From Campylobacteraceae bacterium (GTDB taxonomy: Bacteria > Campylobacterota > Campylobacteria > Campylobacterales > Sulfurovaceae): a stretch of 44,670 nucleotides of DNA. A model generated the notes under the pieces. That model did not search any database. It had not been told where the DNA came from and saw only the letters and a program-made list of their open reading frames with translations. The stretch is from positions 1 to 44,670 of the forward strand of contig JAMOOP010000061.1 in the NCBI GenBank assembly GCA_027065385.1, written 5' to 3'. The first letter of the stretch is position 1; the number at the start of each line of letters is the position of its first letter. Below are positions 1-7,961 of this stretch, one piece after another. The position numbers and the translations under genes are program-made.

Positions 1-2
1 AA

Positions 3-455
3 ATCATAACTATTCTAGCTAGAAATAGACAAAAACAGAAGTTAAGGACACTATCAAAAAGATATAAGAAATTAGTCAATAAAATTAAATCTTATCTAAA
101 AAATGAGATAAATAGAACTATTAATAATATAGTTAAAAATAATAATGGAAAAAAACAAAATGCAGATATAAACGCTTCTAAAAATATTCTAGCTAGAAGT
201 TCTAGCCAACTTAAAGATATTTTTGCTAAGAAATCGTTTATTCTTGATAAAATTGTTTTAAATTTTATTGAGCGACATTTGGTTGTGTTACTTTATATTT
301 TAGAAAAAAAGAACTTTTCTTTATCTAAAATTAAAGATACTTCATCTCTGATGAAGTATAATAACAACTTACGCTACAATAGTTTAGCTAACACTTTAAC
401 CTCAAATTCCTATATGTCAAATTATCTAAATGGTAATTTTCTAAAAAACAGTTAG
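3..455 (+). CDS. C-terminal part of a TnpB-like protein, probably degenerate (partial at the left edge)
   Basis: An open frame runs from the window edge (frame beginning at base 3) to TAG at 453-455, with no start codon in view. The stretch NADINASKNILARS at about residues 54-67 resembles the third RuvC motif (D-x-N-A-x-x-N-I-L) of TnpB/OrfB nucleases of IS200/IS605 elements. The basic helical stretch before it (RNRQKQKLRTLSKRYKK) resembles the region that precedes the central RuvC glutamate. The central glutamate segment and the four-cysteine zinc ribbon expected between these two parts are absent, so I infer an internal deletion and a non-functional remnant. The C-terminal tail of about 80 residues is Lys/Asn/Leu-rich and I do not recognise it. 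The family call rests on short motifs only; an unrelated hypothetical protein remains possible. Confidence 0.5.
   Translation: MITILARNRQKQKLRTLSKRYKKLVNKIKSYLKNEINRTINNIVKNNNGKKQNADINASKNILARSSSQLKDIFAKKSFILDKIVLNFIERHLVVLLYILEKKNFSLSKIKDTSSLMKYNNNLRYNSLANTLTSNSYMSNYLNGNFLKNS
13..198. repeat. Two copies of a 12-bp perfect palindrome
   Basis: TTCTAGCTAGAA occurs at 13-24 and again at 187-198, each preceded by A (13-bp direct repeat). Each copy is its own reverse complement. Both lie in the same frame of the partial ORF and encode the ILAR residues. The spacing is 174 bp (58 codons). Confidence 0.6.
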
Positions 456-534
456 GATTTTTAGGTGAGGTGAAACTTGGGATATGGAAAAATCATAAAT
501 AGAGCTAAAAATCCTATTTTCTATGATTTTCCAT
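453..534. repeat. Nested inverted repeats after the TnpB-like ORF
   Basis: TAGGATTTTTAG (453-464, beginning at the stop codon of the partial ORF) is an exact inverted repeat of CTAAAAATCCTA (505-516). A second, imperfect inverted repeat pairs 484-502 (ATGGAAAAATCATA...AG) with 521-534 (CTATGATTTTCCAT). The two stems share sequence and cannot both form completely. They lie between the end of the ORF and the end of the minus-strand RND gene. They could be the right end or guide-RNA scaffold of an old IS605-like element, or a terminator for the RND operon; no clear T-run follows on either strand. Confidence 0.5.
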
Positions 535-560
535 TGAAAAAGATACTATCCTTTATATTA

Positions 561-2297
561 CTATCTAGTTATAGATATATCGTAAGGGTGTTCTTGGTCT
601 ATAAGTGTCTCTTCAAATTGACCTCCATTAATTGCTTTTGCATTATCCATAAGTACAGGTACAAATAGAAGTGAAACAAATACAGCAGCTACTGTTCCAG
701 AGATTAAAGCAACTCCTAATCCTCCAAAGATTGGGTCACTAGCTAGAAGTGCTGAACCTAAAATAATAGCAATTGCTGTTAACATAATAGGTTTAGCTCT
801 AGTTGCAGCTGCTACTGCAATTGCCTCTTTTTTCTCCATACCATGCTCTGCCATAAGACTCATAGCAAAATCTATAAGTAAGAGTGAGTTTCTTGAGCTA
901 ATTCCCATTAAAGCAATAAATCCAATAAGGGAGGTTGCCGTTAAAAAGAATGTCTGTTCTGTTACTTGGTCAGCTACCCAGTGACCTACAATTACACCAA
1001 TAAGAGATAAGAATGAACCAATTAAAATAATTCCACTAATACTAAAGCTCTTATAATAAACAACTAGTAAGAAGAAGATAAGAACAAGAGCTGCAATAAA
1101 GGCAGCTCCTAAGTCTCTAAATGTATCAAGTGTTACTTTCATCTCTCCGTCCCATCTAAGTAAGAACTTTTCTCCAGTTTTTTTATCTGTAAGATATAGG
1201 TCAAACATATATGTACTAAAACTTGCTTTTTCTACTATATAGTTTTTAGAGAATTTTTCTATCATTTTATCTCTAGCATCAAGTAGAGGATATACTTGTG
1301 AGACCATATCAGTTTCAGCTATAACATTAATAGTTCTTTTTAAATCTTTGTGCATAATCATAGGTTCTGATTTTACTTTTACAATATCAACAACCTCTGT
1401 TAATGGAACCATCATACCTTTTTGGTTCATAAGATTAAGAGATGTAAGTTTTGAACGAATAGCATCATGACTACTGTCACTTAATCTTTTGGTTTTATCA
1501 CTTAATATTAAAAATATAGGAATTTGGTCAGAGTGATTTTCAGAGTTTTTTGTAGCAATTACCATTCCTTCAAATGCTAAGTAGAGAATATTATTAATCT
1601 GTTTAATAGCTAATCCACTTCTTGCTACTTTATCTATATTTGGAACAAGTTTATATTTATCATAAATATCATCTGCCATTACATCAATATCAACCAATCC
1701 TTTAGTATCTGAGAGTATATTTGCCACCTCTACAGCTAACTCTCTACTTTGAAATATATTATCTCCTTGAACCTCTAAAACAATTGATGCTAAAGTTGGA
1801 GGACCAGAAGGTTGTTCTATAAGTTTAATAGTTGTCCCTTCTATAATATTTCCACACTCTTTATCAATAATAGGTCTAAGTCTCTGTGTCATAAGAAATG
1901 ATGGTTCGACTCTTGTATGTTTATCTGTTAGATTTACTGAAATCTCTGCTACATTTTCAGTTCTTTTCATACTAGCACCTTTTACAAGACCTGCATAATC
2001 TAAAGGAATACCTTGACCATAAAAGAGTGAAATATTTTTAATCTCTTTCTCTTTTTTTAAGATATTAGTAATACAACTTGTAACTTTTTTAGTCTGTTCA
2101 ATAGAACTAGCTGTTGGTGCATCTACATAAATAGAGTAAGTATTATCACTTTTACCAGGTAGCATTTTGGCTAAAACTAATTTTGTTGGAAACATCAGTA
2201 ATGATGCAAAAAAAGCAACAGCAGTTAAAATAATTACTAAAGTTTTTTTAACTCTACTTTTTATTATACTATGAACAAAATTTTCAAATTTTTTCAT
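561..2297 (-). CDS. RND efflux permease, C-terminal half (TM7-TM12)
   Basis: 578 residues matching the second half of an AcrB/CusA-type RND transporter: TM7 at about 19-37, a large periplasmic pore/docking domain at about 45-390, then TM8-TM12 at about 396-550 with short loops. The TM10 segment GISSRNSLLLIDFA matches the family's G-x-S-x-K-N-x-x-L motif, but the conserved lysine (Lys940 of AcrB) is Arg469 here. The gene starts at an ATG sharing one base with the stop of the N-terminal-half gene (TAATG), with a strong GGAGGGGAG ribosome site just upstream, so the two are translationally coupled. I infer that the halves assemble into one inner-membrane pump protomer of normal total length (1123 residues). 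The ORF is intact and ends 28 residues after TM12. Substrate unknown. Confidence 0.88.
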   Translation of the reverse strand: MKKFENFVHSIIKSRVKKTLVIILTAVAFFASLLMFPTKLVLAKMLPGKSDNTYSIYVDAPTASSIEQTKKVTSCITNILKKEKEIKNISLFYGQGIPLDYAGLVKGASMKRTENVAEISVNLTDKHTRVEPSFLMTQRLRPIIDKECGNIIEGTTIKLIEQPSGPPTLASIVLEVQGDNIFQSRELAVEVANILSDTKGLVDIDVMADDIYDKYKLVPNIDKVARSGLAIKQINNILYLAFEGMVIATKNSENHSDQIPIFLILSDKTKRLSDSSHDAIRSKLTSLNLMNQKGMMVPLTEVVDIVKVKSEPMIMHKDLKRTINVIAETDMVSQVYPLLDARDKMIEKFSKNYIVEKASFSTYMFDLYLTDKKTGEKFLLRWDGEMKVTLDTFRDLGAAFIAALVLIFFLLVVYYKSFSISGIILIGSFLSLIGVIVGHWVADQVTEQTFFLTATSLIGFIALMGISSRNSLLLIDFAMSLMAEHGMEKKEAIAVAAATRAKPIMLTAIAIILGSALLASDPIFGGLGVALISGTVAAVFVSLLFVPVLMDNAKAINGGQFEETLIDQEHPYDISITR

Positions 2298-3934
2298 TAA
2301 CTCCCCTCCTTATCTTTTCCATCATCTTTTCTCTTTTTATGATGATGCTTATGAGTTGGTTTTTTTAAAAGCTTAAGACTTAAATATGGTGTAAATATAT
2401 AAGCTACAATAAGTGAAGCAAATAGTGCAACAGGTACATTGTATGGAATTGGTTTCATAAACGACCCCATCATACCACCAACAAATGCCATTGGAACCAT
2501 TGTCATAATAATGGCTAGGGTTGCAATATTAGTAGGACCTCCTACTTCATCTGTAGCTTCAACAAGTAACTCTTCCATCTCTTTACTATCTGCCTCATGA
2601 GAGTGGAGGTGTCTATGTATATTTTCAATAACAATAATAGCTGCATCAACAAGTAATCCAAGGGATAAAAGGAATGCAAAAAGTGTAATTCTATTCATTG
2701 TTTGTCCTGACATATAAGCGATAAATAGAGTAATAGCTAAAATTGCAGGAACAGTAAATGTAACAATAATAGATTCTTTCCAACCTAAAGCAAATACAAG
2801 CATAAGTGCAATAATAATAATTGTAATTACTAAGTGGTGCATAAGTTCATTTACTGCTTCATTTGCTCTTTCACCATAATCTCTAGTAACTATATATCCT
2901 ATTCCCTCTTTCTCAAACTCCGCTTCATGCTCTTTTAACATCTCTTCAACATCTTTAGCAACAAAAACAGCATTTGTTCCTGCTAGTTTTGCTACAGTTA
3001 GAGTAACTTGTGGTATCTCTTCTTTAAAAGGATTTGTTATATTATTATCCTCTCTATAAACAAAACCTACATCTTGAAAATTTTGTTTATCAATTCCATT
3101 TTCTACTTTTGCAACATCTCTTAAATATATAGGTGAACCCATATAGTTTGCTACCATAACATTTTTAACATCTTCTACACTCTCAATAGCATTAGCAATA
3201 CCAAAAATAGTTAGTTTCCCATCTTCTGTTCTACCTTTAACATTTGGAACATTAGCAGCTAATGATTGAACAGCCATCATAATTTGTCCCATAGATAGGT
3301 GATATGCTGAAAGTTTACCCATATCAACTTCTATATTATACTGCTCCTTATGGTCACCTTTGAGTGTTGTTTTTGCTACATTCTCAATAGCATTAATTTT
3401 ATGTTGTAGTCGCTTTACCTTTTCAACAAGCTCTGTAGTAGATATGCTAGAACCCTCTTTTTTATAAAGAGCAATAGAGATAATAGGTACATCAATATCT
3501 ATATCAAAAGGTTTAATAAGAGGTTGCATAACACCTTTTGGCATTTTATCCATATTCTGCATGACTTTATCATAAAGTTTTAGGTTAGAATCCTCTCTAT
3601 TTTCACCAATATAATACATAACATTAACAATACCAACATTATCCATTGACATACCATAGATATGTTCAATACCCTTAACTTCTCTAAGTCTTTTCTCTAA
3701 AGGTTTTACTATAATATTTTCAACTTCAGCAGGAGTAGCCCCAGGCATAGCAACAATAACAGCACCACCAGAAATTGCAATTTGTGGGTCTTCCTCTCTT
3801 GGCATAGTTGACAATGCAATCCAACCAAGAGCTAAAAGAACTATTCCTAAGACAGCAGTTAATGGATTTTTTAAAAATCCAATAGCTAATTTTCCTGCTA
3901 CATCTTTTACTTCATAATGTTTTTTCTTTCCCAT
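2297..3934 (-). CDS. RND efflux permease, N-terminal half (TM1-TM6)
   Basis: 545 residues forming the first half of an RND inner-membrane pump: TM1 at about 24-42, a periplasmic domain with the usual early segment PREEDPQI and VAMPGATPAEVE, then TM2-TM6 at about 367-523. In TM4 the proton-relay motif reads GLLVDAAIIVIEN; only the first of the two aspartates of AcrB (Asp430 here) is kept and the second is Ala, as in heavy-metal CusA-type pumps. The protein stops right after TM6 in a His/Lys-rich cytoplasmic tail (about 525-545), which is where the two RND repeats are normally joined. Its stop overlaps the start of the C-terminal-half gene. Upstream in the same operon are a membrane fusion protein (13-bp gap) and a TolC-like channel, so it belongs to a tripartite export system. 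Confidence 0.88.
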   Translation of the reverse strand: MGKKKHYEVKDVAGKLAIGFLKNPLTAVLGIVLLALGWIALSTMPREEDPQIAISGGAVIVAMPGATPAEVENIIVKPLEKRLREVKGIEHIYGMSMDNVGIVNVMYYIGENREDSNLKLYDKVMQNMDKMPKGVMQPLIKPFDIDIDVPIISIALYKKEGSSISTTELVEKVKRLQHKINAIENVAKTTLKGDHKEQYNIEVDMGKLSAYHLSMGQIMMAVQSLAANVPNVKGRTEDGKLTIFGIANAIESVEDVKNVMVANYMGSPIYLRDVAKVENGIDKQNFQDVGFVYREDNNITNPFKEEIPQVTLTVAKLAGTNAVFVAKDVEEMLKEHEAEFEKEGIGYIVTRDYGERANEAVNELMHHLVITIIIIALMLVFALGWKESIIVTFTVPAILAITLFIAYMSGQTMNRITLFAFLLSLGLLVDAAIIVIENIHRHLHSHEADSKEMEELLVEATDEVGGPTNIATLAIIMTMVPMAFVGGMMGSFMKPIPYNVPVALFASLIVAYIFTPYLSLKLLKKPTHKHHHKKRKDDGKDKEGS

Positions 3935-3947
3935 TACTGTCCTTTAA

Positions 3948-4742
3948 CTATTCTATTATATGAACACTAGCATACATACCTGGATAGACCGATTTACCTT
4001 TGGTATTAAACTTAATTTTCATTTTAAATTTGTGTGTCATTGGGTTAGAGTTTGGAATAATTGAGTATATTTTACCTACTGTTTTAAATCCAAGAGATGG
4101 AATAGTAATATCAACTTTTTTACCCATTTTCATAAATTTAATATCATTTTCTGCAATTTCAACCATAACACTAAGTTTACTAAGGTCAGTTAAAATAACA
4201 CCAGGCATACCAGGAATTGCCATCTCACCAGCATTAAGTTTCTTAGCAATAATAACACCATTATTAGGAGCTTTTAATTTAAGATAGTTATATTGGTTCA
4301 TAACCTCTTTTTTCATTGCTCTAGCTTGTGCTACCTGTTTTTGTGATATTTTAACCATATCTTTTAGATTTCTAACAGCTAATTGTAAATTTTCAAGTTG
4401 AAATTTAGAAACCATACCTTTTTTAAATAATCTCTCATTTCTGCCTAAATTTAAAAGAGTATTATTATATTGATTTTTATTCATTTGAAGAGCTAATTGT
4501 GCTTGTGAAATTCCTAACTCTACCTGCTCTTTTTTAGCATCAATCTCTTTTGAATCTATAACATATAGAAGTTGCCCTTTTTTAACAATCTCCCCTTCAC
4601 TAACTAACATCTTTTTTACAATACCCATATATCGACTTGTAATCATTTTTTGGTTATCTGAAATAACAGAACCACTTAAATTTAACTCTATAGCATCTAA
4701 AAAACTAAATGCTAACACTAATACAAATACCAATTTTTTCAT
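3948..4742 (-). CDS. Periplasmic membrane fusion protein of an RND pump (HlyD/AcrA type)
   Basis: 264 residues with an N-terminal signal peptide (about 1-17, MKKLVFVLVLAFSFLDA). A first lipoyl half-motif (VSEGEIVKKGQLLYVID, about 52-68) is followed by a predicted coiled-coil hairpin (about 70-155), the second lipoyl half (APNNGVIIAKKLNAGEM) and a beta-barrel region to the end. It is short for the family: the C-terminal membrane-proximal domain of AcrA is missing or reduced. There is no lipobox cysteine. Its start overlaps the stop of the TolC-like gene by 4 bp (ATGA), and the RND gene follows after 13 bp. Family knowledge says such proteins bridge the inner-membrane pump to the outer-membrane channel. 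Confidence 0.88.
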   Translation of the reverse strand: MKKLVFVLVLAFSFLDAIELNLSGSVISDNQKMITSRYMGIVKKMLVSEGEIVKKGQLLYVIDSKEIDAKKEQVELGISQAQLALQMNKNQYNNTLLNLGRNERLFKKGMVSKFQLENLQLAVRNLKDMVKISQKQVAQARAMKKEVMNQYNYLKLKAPNNGVIIAKKLNAGEMAIPGMPGVILTDLSKLSVMVEIAENDIKFMKMGKKVDITIPSLGFKTVGKIYSIIPNSNPMTHKFKMKIKFNTKGKSVYPGMYASVHIIE

Positions 4743-6154
4743 ATTGTCTCTCCCTGATTAATAATACTTTTAAGTTCAAATACTTTTGTATTTCTATCGT
4801 TTTTTGCTGTAAGAAGTTTTAGTAAAACTTCAAGTTGTTTAGACTGTTTAATAAGAACATCAGATATAGATTTTACACCCTCTTTATACTCTTCTTGATA
4901 TGTTTCATATACTTTTTGAGCAAACTCTAGCTGTTTTTCTAAACTCTCTATATCAGCCTCTTTACTCTGAATTTCAGTTAAAGTCTTTCTTACTTTTAAA
5001 CAAATACCTTTTTTAGCTAAATTTACCTGTTCTTGAACTTTTAGATATTCAGTCTTTGCTTTTTCTAAATTATTTTTATTTATATTTCCATCAAAGATAT
5101 TCCATTTAGCTTGAACTCCTATTGTATAGAAATCTTTATTAAAAAATTGATTTAATGGAGTATTATCAGCACTACCATACTCTGCCATTGCTCCAACCTC
5201 TGGTAAAAGATTAGACTCTTGAACTTTAATTGCCATATTTGTGATTTTTAGACCAAGTTTTGCTTTTTGTATATCTAAATTACTCTGTTGAACTTCCTCT
5301 TTTACAATCTTTGGTATTGGTGGAGTTGCATTAATAGTCTGAATTGATTTTACATCTTGATTTAATAAAAAGGATAGATATTGATATGCTAATTTTTGAT
5401 TAAATGAAGCCTGACTTAACATACTTTGAACTTCTGATTTTCTAGCTTGAACTTCAAGTTGGTCTATCTCTTTTGCATAACCCTCTTCTCGCATACTAGC
5501 TACAATCTCTTCTAATCTATCTATATTAGAGACTATACTACTAAGATTAATAAGATACTCATCAACTAAAGATATATCATAAAATGTTTTAGTTGTTTGA
5601 AATATTTTTTCATTTAGAAGTTTTTTTGTATCGAGTTTACTCATATTAATTAAAGATTTGGTTATTTTTCTATACTGCTCTAATTTTCCACCTGTATATA
5701 AAGGAACCATATAGTTTAGTGTTGTTTGAAAATGGTTTCTAGCACTTGGATTATTTAGATTATTTGGTGGGTCAGAGTACATTCGTCCAGCTGCAGCCAT
5801 ATCTCCATTTTGTGCAGCTCCCATATTGTTCATAAACTCTTCTGCTCCAAAATCTCCAAATGTAGCTTCACGGCTTTTTAGTTTAAAGCCAAAAACATTA
5901 CCTGCATCATTAGAGTAAGCATCTTTTACTGTAATATCAAATTTACCAAGAGCATGTCCCTTTGCAACCATAGCCTCATACTCTTTTATCTGCTCTGTAA
6001 ATTTAGATATTTTTAACTCTAAATTATCTTGTTTCATTAAATCTAACGCTTGATTTAAAGATAAGTTCTCTAATCCCTTCTTCTCGTTTGCTTCTGCTGT
6101 ATTAAATAACAGCAATAGCAGTAGAAAAAATATCAAATATTTTTTTATTACCAC
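4739..6154 (-). CDS. TolC-family outer-membrane efflux protein
   Basis: 471 residues with a hydrophobic signal peptide (about 1-22) ending near ANEKK. The body is long amphipathic helices with two related halves, typical of the outer-membrane efflux protein (OEP) fold: LSLNQALDLMKQDNLELKIS near the N-terminus is the usual opening of the first repeat. A low-complexity Gly/Ala/Met/Asn-rich stretch (about 100-135) may be a surface loop. It is the first gene of a minus-strand operon with the fusion protein (4-bp overlap) and the two RND half genes. The start is an ATG with an AAGGAGGATAAT ribosome site. It forms the outer-membrane exit duct of the pump. Confidence 0.88.
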   Translation of the reverse strand: MVIKKYLIFFLLLLLLFNTAEANEKKGLENLSLNQALDLMKQDNLELKISKFTEQIKEYEAMVAKGHALGKFDITVKDAYSNDAGNVFGFKLKSREATFGDFGAEEFMNNMGAAQNGDMAAAGRMYSDPPNNLNNPSARNHFQTTLNYMVPLYTGGKLEQYRKITKSLINMSKLDTKKLLNEKIFQTTKTFYDISLVDEYLINLSSIVSNIDRLEEIVASMREEGYAKEIDQLEVQARKSEVQSMLSQASFNQKLAYQYLSFLLNQDVKSIQTINATPPIPKIVKEEVQQSNLDIQKAKLGLKITNMAIKVQESNLLPEVGAMAEYGSADNTPLNQFFNKDFYTIGVQAKWNIFDGNINKNNLEKAKTEYLKVQEQVNLAKKGICLKVRKTLTEIQSKEADIESLEKQLEFAQKVYETYQEEYKEGVKSISDVLIKQSKQLEVLLKLLTAKNDRNTKVFELKSIINQGETI

Positions 6155-6234
6155 TATTATCCTCCTTAGTTTTATTGGAATTTTACACTATCTTTAGCCA
6201 AATAACTATTAAATTGATAGCTTTAAGTAAAAAT

Positions 6235-6267
6235 AATTATACCTATAATTGTTAATTGAATAATTAA
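6235..6267 (-). promoter_or_regulatory. Probable tolC-operon promoter with two tandem palindromes
   Basis: On the minus strand TATAAT (6241 down to 6236) is a good -10 box about 80 bases upstream of the tolC-like start. It is one arm of a perfect palindrome, AATTATA-CC-TATAATT (6235-6250). A second one, TTAATT-GAAT-AATTAA (6252-6267), follows after one base. They may be operator sites for a repressor of the pump. The region is very A+T-rich, so chance is a real alternative. Confidence 0.45.
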
Positions 6268-6317
6268 TTTTGATATTTATCATAAAAAAGTGAATAAAAA
6301 AGAGGATTTTTATCAAA

Positions 6318-6346
6318 AATACTCACTAAAAAACTTAGTGAGTATT
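6318..6346 (-). terminator. Terminator of the rpsA-serA transcript
   Basis: AATACTCACTAA (6318-6329) pairs perfectly with TTAGTGAGTATT (6335-6346) around a 5-base loop. On the minus strand the stem starts 11 bases after the serA stop and is followed by TTTGATAAAAA, a modest T-run. Confidence 0.75.
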
Positions 6347-6357
6347 TAAAAAAATAT

Positions 6358-7947
6358 TTAAATAGAGACATGAGTTACACTGATACAGGTCTCTAAATCA
6401 GATAACTCTTTAATAAGTTTTTCGCTAATATCACCATCAACTTTAACAACTGCTAAAGCTTGTGATTTTTTATTTCTCCCTAATCTAAAGTCAGAAATAT
6501 TTAGATTATTACTAGATATAATGTGTCCTACATCACCAATAACACCTGGCACATCGGTATTTCTAAATAGTATCATTTTACCTTTTGGCTCTAAGTCTAA
6601 CTGATACTCATCAATCTCTATAATTCTTTGTGTATCAGAACCTAGAACTGTACCACTTATTTTAAAAATAGAGTTAGTTGTAGTTAATCTAATAGTAATT
6701 TTATTAGATAGTCCAGAGTTATTTATTTGACTCTCTTTTTCTATCTCTATTCCTATATCATTAGCTACAAATTCAGCATTAACATAATTTACACTATCTT
6801 CAAGAGACTCTCTTAAAATTCCAACAGTAGCAAAAGTAGTTAGTGAATTAATATGTTCTGACACTTCACCCTCTGTTACTATTTTAATCTTTTTAATTTT
6901 ATCTCTTGTAGCTTGTGCTGACATGTGACCCATTTTCTGAATAAGTTCAAGATATGGTTTTAAGAAATTAGGTAAATTGCTCTCTTTAATAGGCAAGTTT
7001 AAAGCATTAGGGTAGGCAATACCTTTTGCACTTGCTATTGCATTTTCAGATGCTTGTATTGCAATATTTTGTTGAGACTCTTTTGTATTTGCACCCAAGT
7101 GAGGAGTAACTGTTACATTATCTAAATCTAAAAGTGGGTGAGAGGTTGCTGGTTCTTTATTAAATACATCAATTCCTGCCATTGCAATTTTACCACTTTT
7201 AAGACCCTCTAAAAGAGCATCTTCATCATACAATCCACCTCTAGCACAGTTAATCAAGATTACACCATCTTTCATTTTGGCTATCTCTTTAGAGCCAACC
7301 ATTCCTATTGTCTCTTTTGTTTTTGGTGTATGAATTGTAATAATATCACAAGCTAAAATATCATTAAAATCTTTTGTATAGGCAATATCAAGGTCAGTAG
7401 CTTTACATGGGTCAATATATGGGTCATAAGCAATAACTTCCATCTCAAAAGCTTTAGCTCTTTTTCCAACACGAGAACCAATATTACCAAAGCCAATAAT
7501 TCCAAGTTTTTTATCTTTAAGTTCAGTACCATACCAATCTTGTCTTCTCCATACTCTATCAACTTTTAAATTATTATGAGCATAAGGGAATTTTCTTACA
7601 CAAGAGAGTAGATGTGCCATAGTAAGTTCAACGGCTGCTATTGTATTGGCTGTTGGTACATTCATAACAACAATACCTCTCTTACTACAACCATCAATGT
7701 CAACATTATCAACACCAACTCCTGCACGAACAACAGCTTTTAAATTATCGGAGTGTTCAAGGAAAAATTGGTCAACATCAGTTGATGAGCGAGTAATTGC
7801 TACATCAGCTTTAGGAATAATCTCTGTTATTAGTCTATCTTTAGGTTCATCAGCGGCATTAATTAGATTTATTTTAGCATCATTTGCGAGAATATCCAAC
7901 CCTTTTTGGTGGATATGGTCGCAAACTACAATAGTAAGTTTAGGCAT
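6358..7947 (-). CDS. serA: D-3-phosphoglycerate dehydrogenase
   Basis: 529 residues, full length for the long SerA class. It oxidises 3-phosphoglycerate to 3-phosphohydroxypyruvate, the first step of serine synthesis in the cytosol. Visible parts: split substrate-binding domain (about 1-100 and 285-310), NAD-binding Rossmann domain with GIIGFGNIGSRVG (about 149-161), catalytic region with NCARGGLYDEDAL and TPHLGANTKESQ (active-site His), an intervening domain, and a C-terminal ACT domain (about 455-529, NTDVPGVIGDVG), the usual site of serine feedback. It begins 14 bp after the rpsA stop, so the two are probably co-transcribed; the same pair is neighbouring in Campylobacter. A strong hairpin terminator follows. 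Confidence 0.95.
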   Translation of the reverse strand: MPKLTIVVCDHIHQKGLDILANDAKINLINAADEPKDRLITEIIPKADVAITRSSTDVDQFFLEHSDNLKAVVRAGVGVDNVDIDGCSKRGIVVMNVPTANTIAAVELTMAHLLSCVRKFPYAHNNLKVDRVWRRQDWYGTELKDKKLGIIGFGNIGSRVGKRAKAFEMEVIAYDPYIDPCKATDLDIAYTKDFNDILACDIITIHTPKTKETIGMVGSKEIAKMKDGVILINCARGGLYDEDALLEGLKSGKIAMAGIDVFNKEPATSHPLLDLDNVTVTPHLGANTKESQQNIAIQASENAIASAKGIAYPNALNLPIKESNLPNFLKPYLELIQKMGHMSAQATRDKIKKIKIVTEGEVSEHINSLTTFATVGILRESLEDSVNYVNAEFVANDIGIEIEKESQINNSGLSNKITIRLTTTNSIFKISGTVLGSDTQRIIEIDEYQLDLEPKGKMILFRNTDVPGVIGDVGHIISSNNLNISDFRLGRNKKSQALAVVKVDGDISEKLIKELSDLETCISVTHVSI

Positions 7948-7961
7948 AATTAGTAGAAACC

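Noticed and set aside
477-668. 63-codon plus-strand ORF over the nested inverted repeats and the RND gene end
   Set aside because: It lies mostly antisense to the RND C-terminal half and has no recognisable family; a shadow frame.
737-748. CTAGCTAGAAGT in the RND gene shared with the palindrome at 187-200
   Set aside because: It lies in a conserved coding stretch and shares only 12 bases, best explained by chance.
7353-7562. Minus-strand ORF inside serA and other ORFs lying in alternative frames of the housekeeping genes
   Set aside because: They overlap clearly conserved proteins and show no family features.
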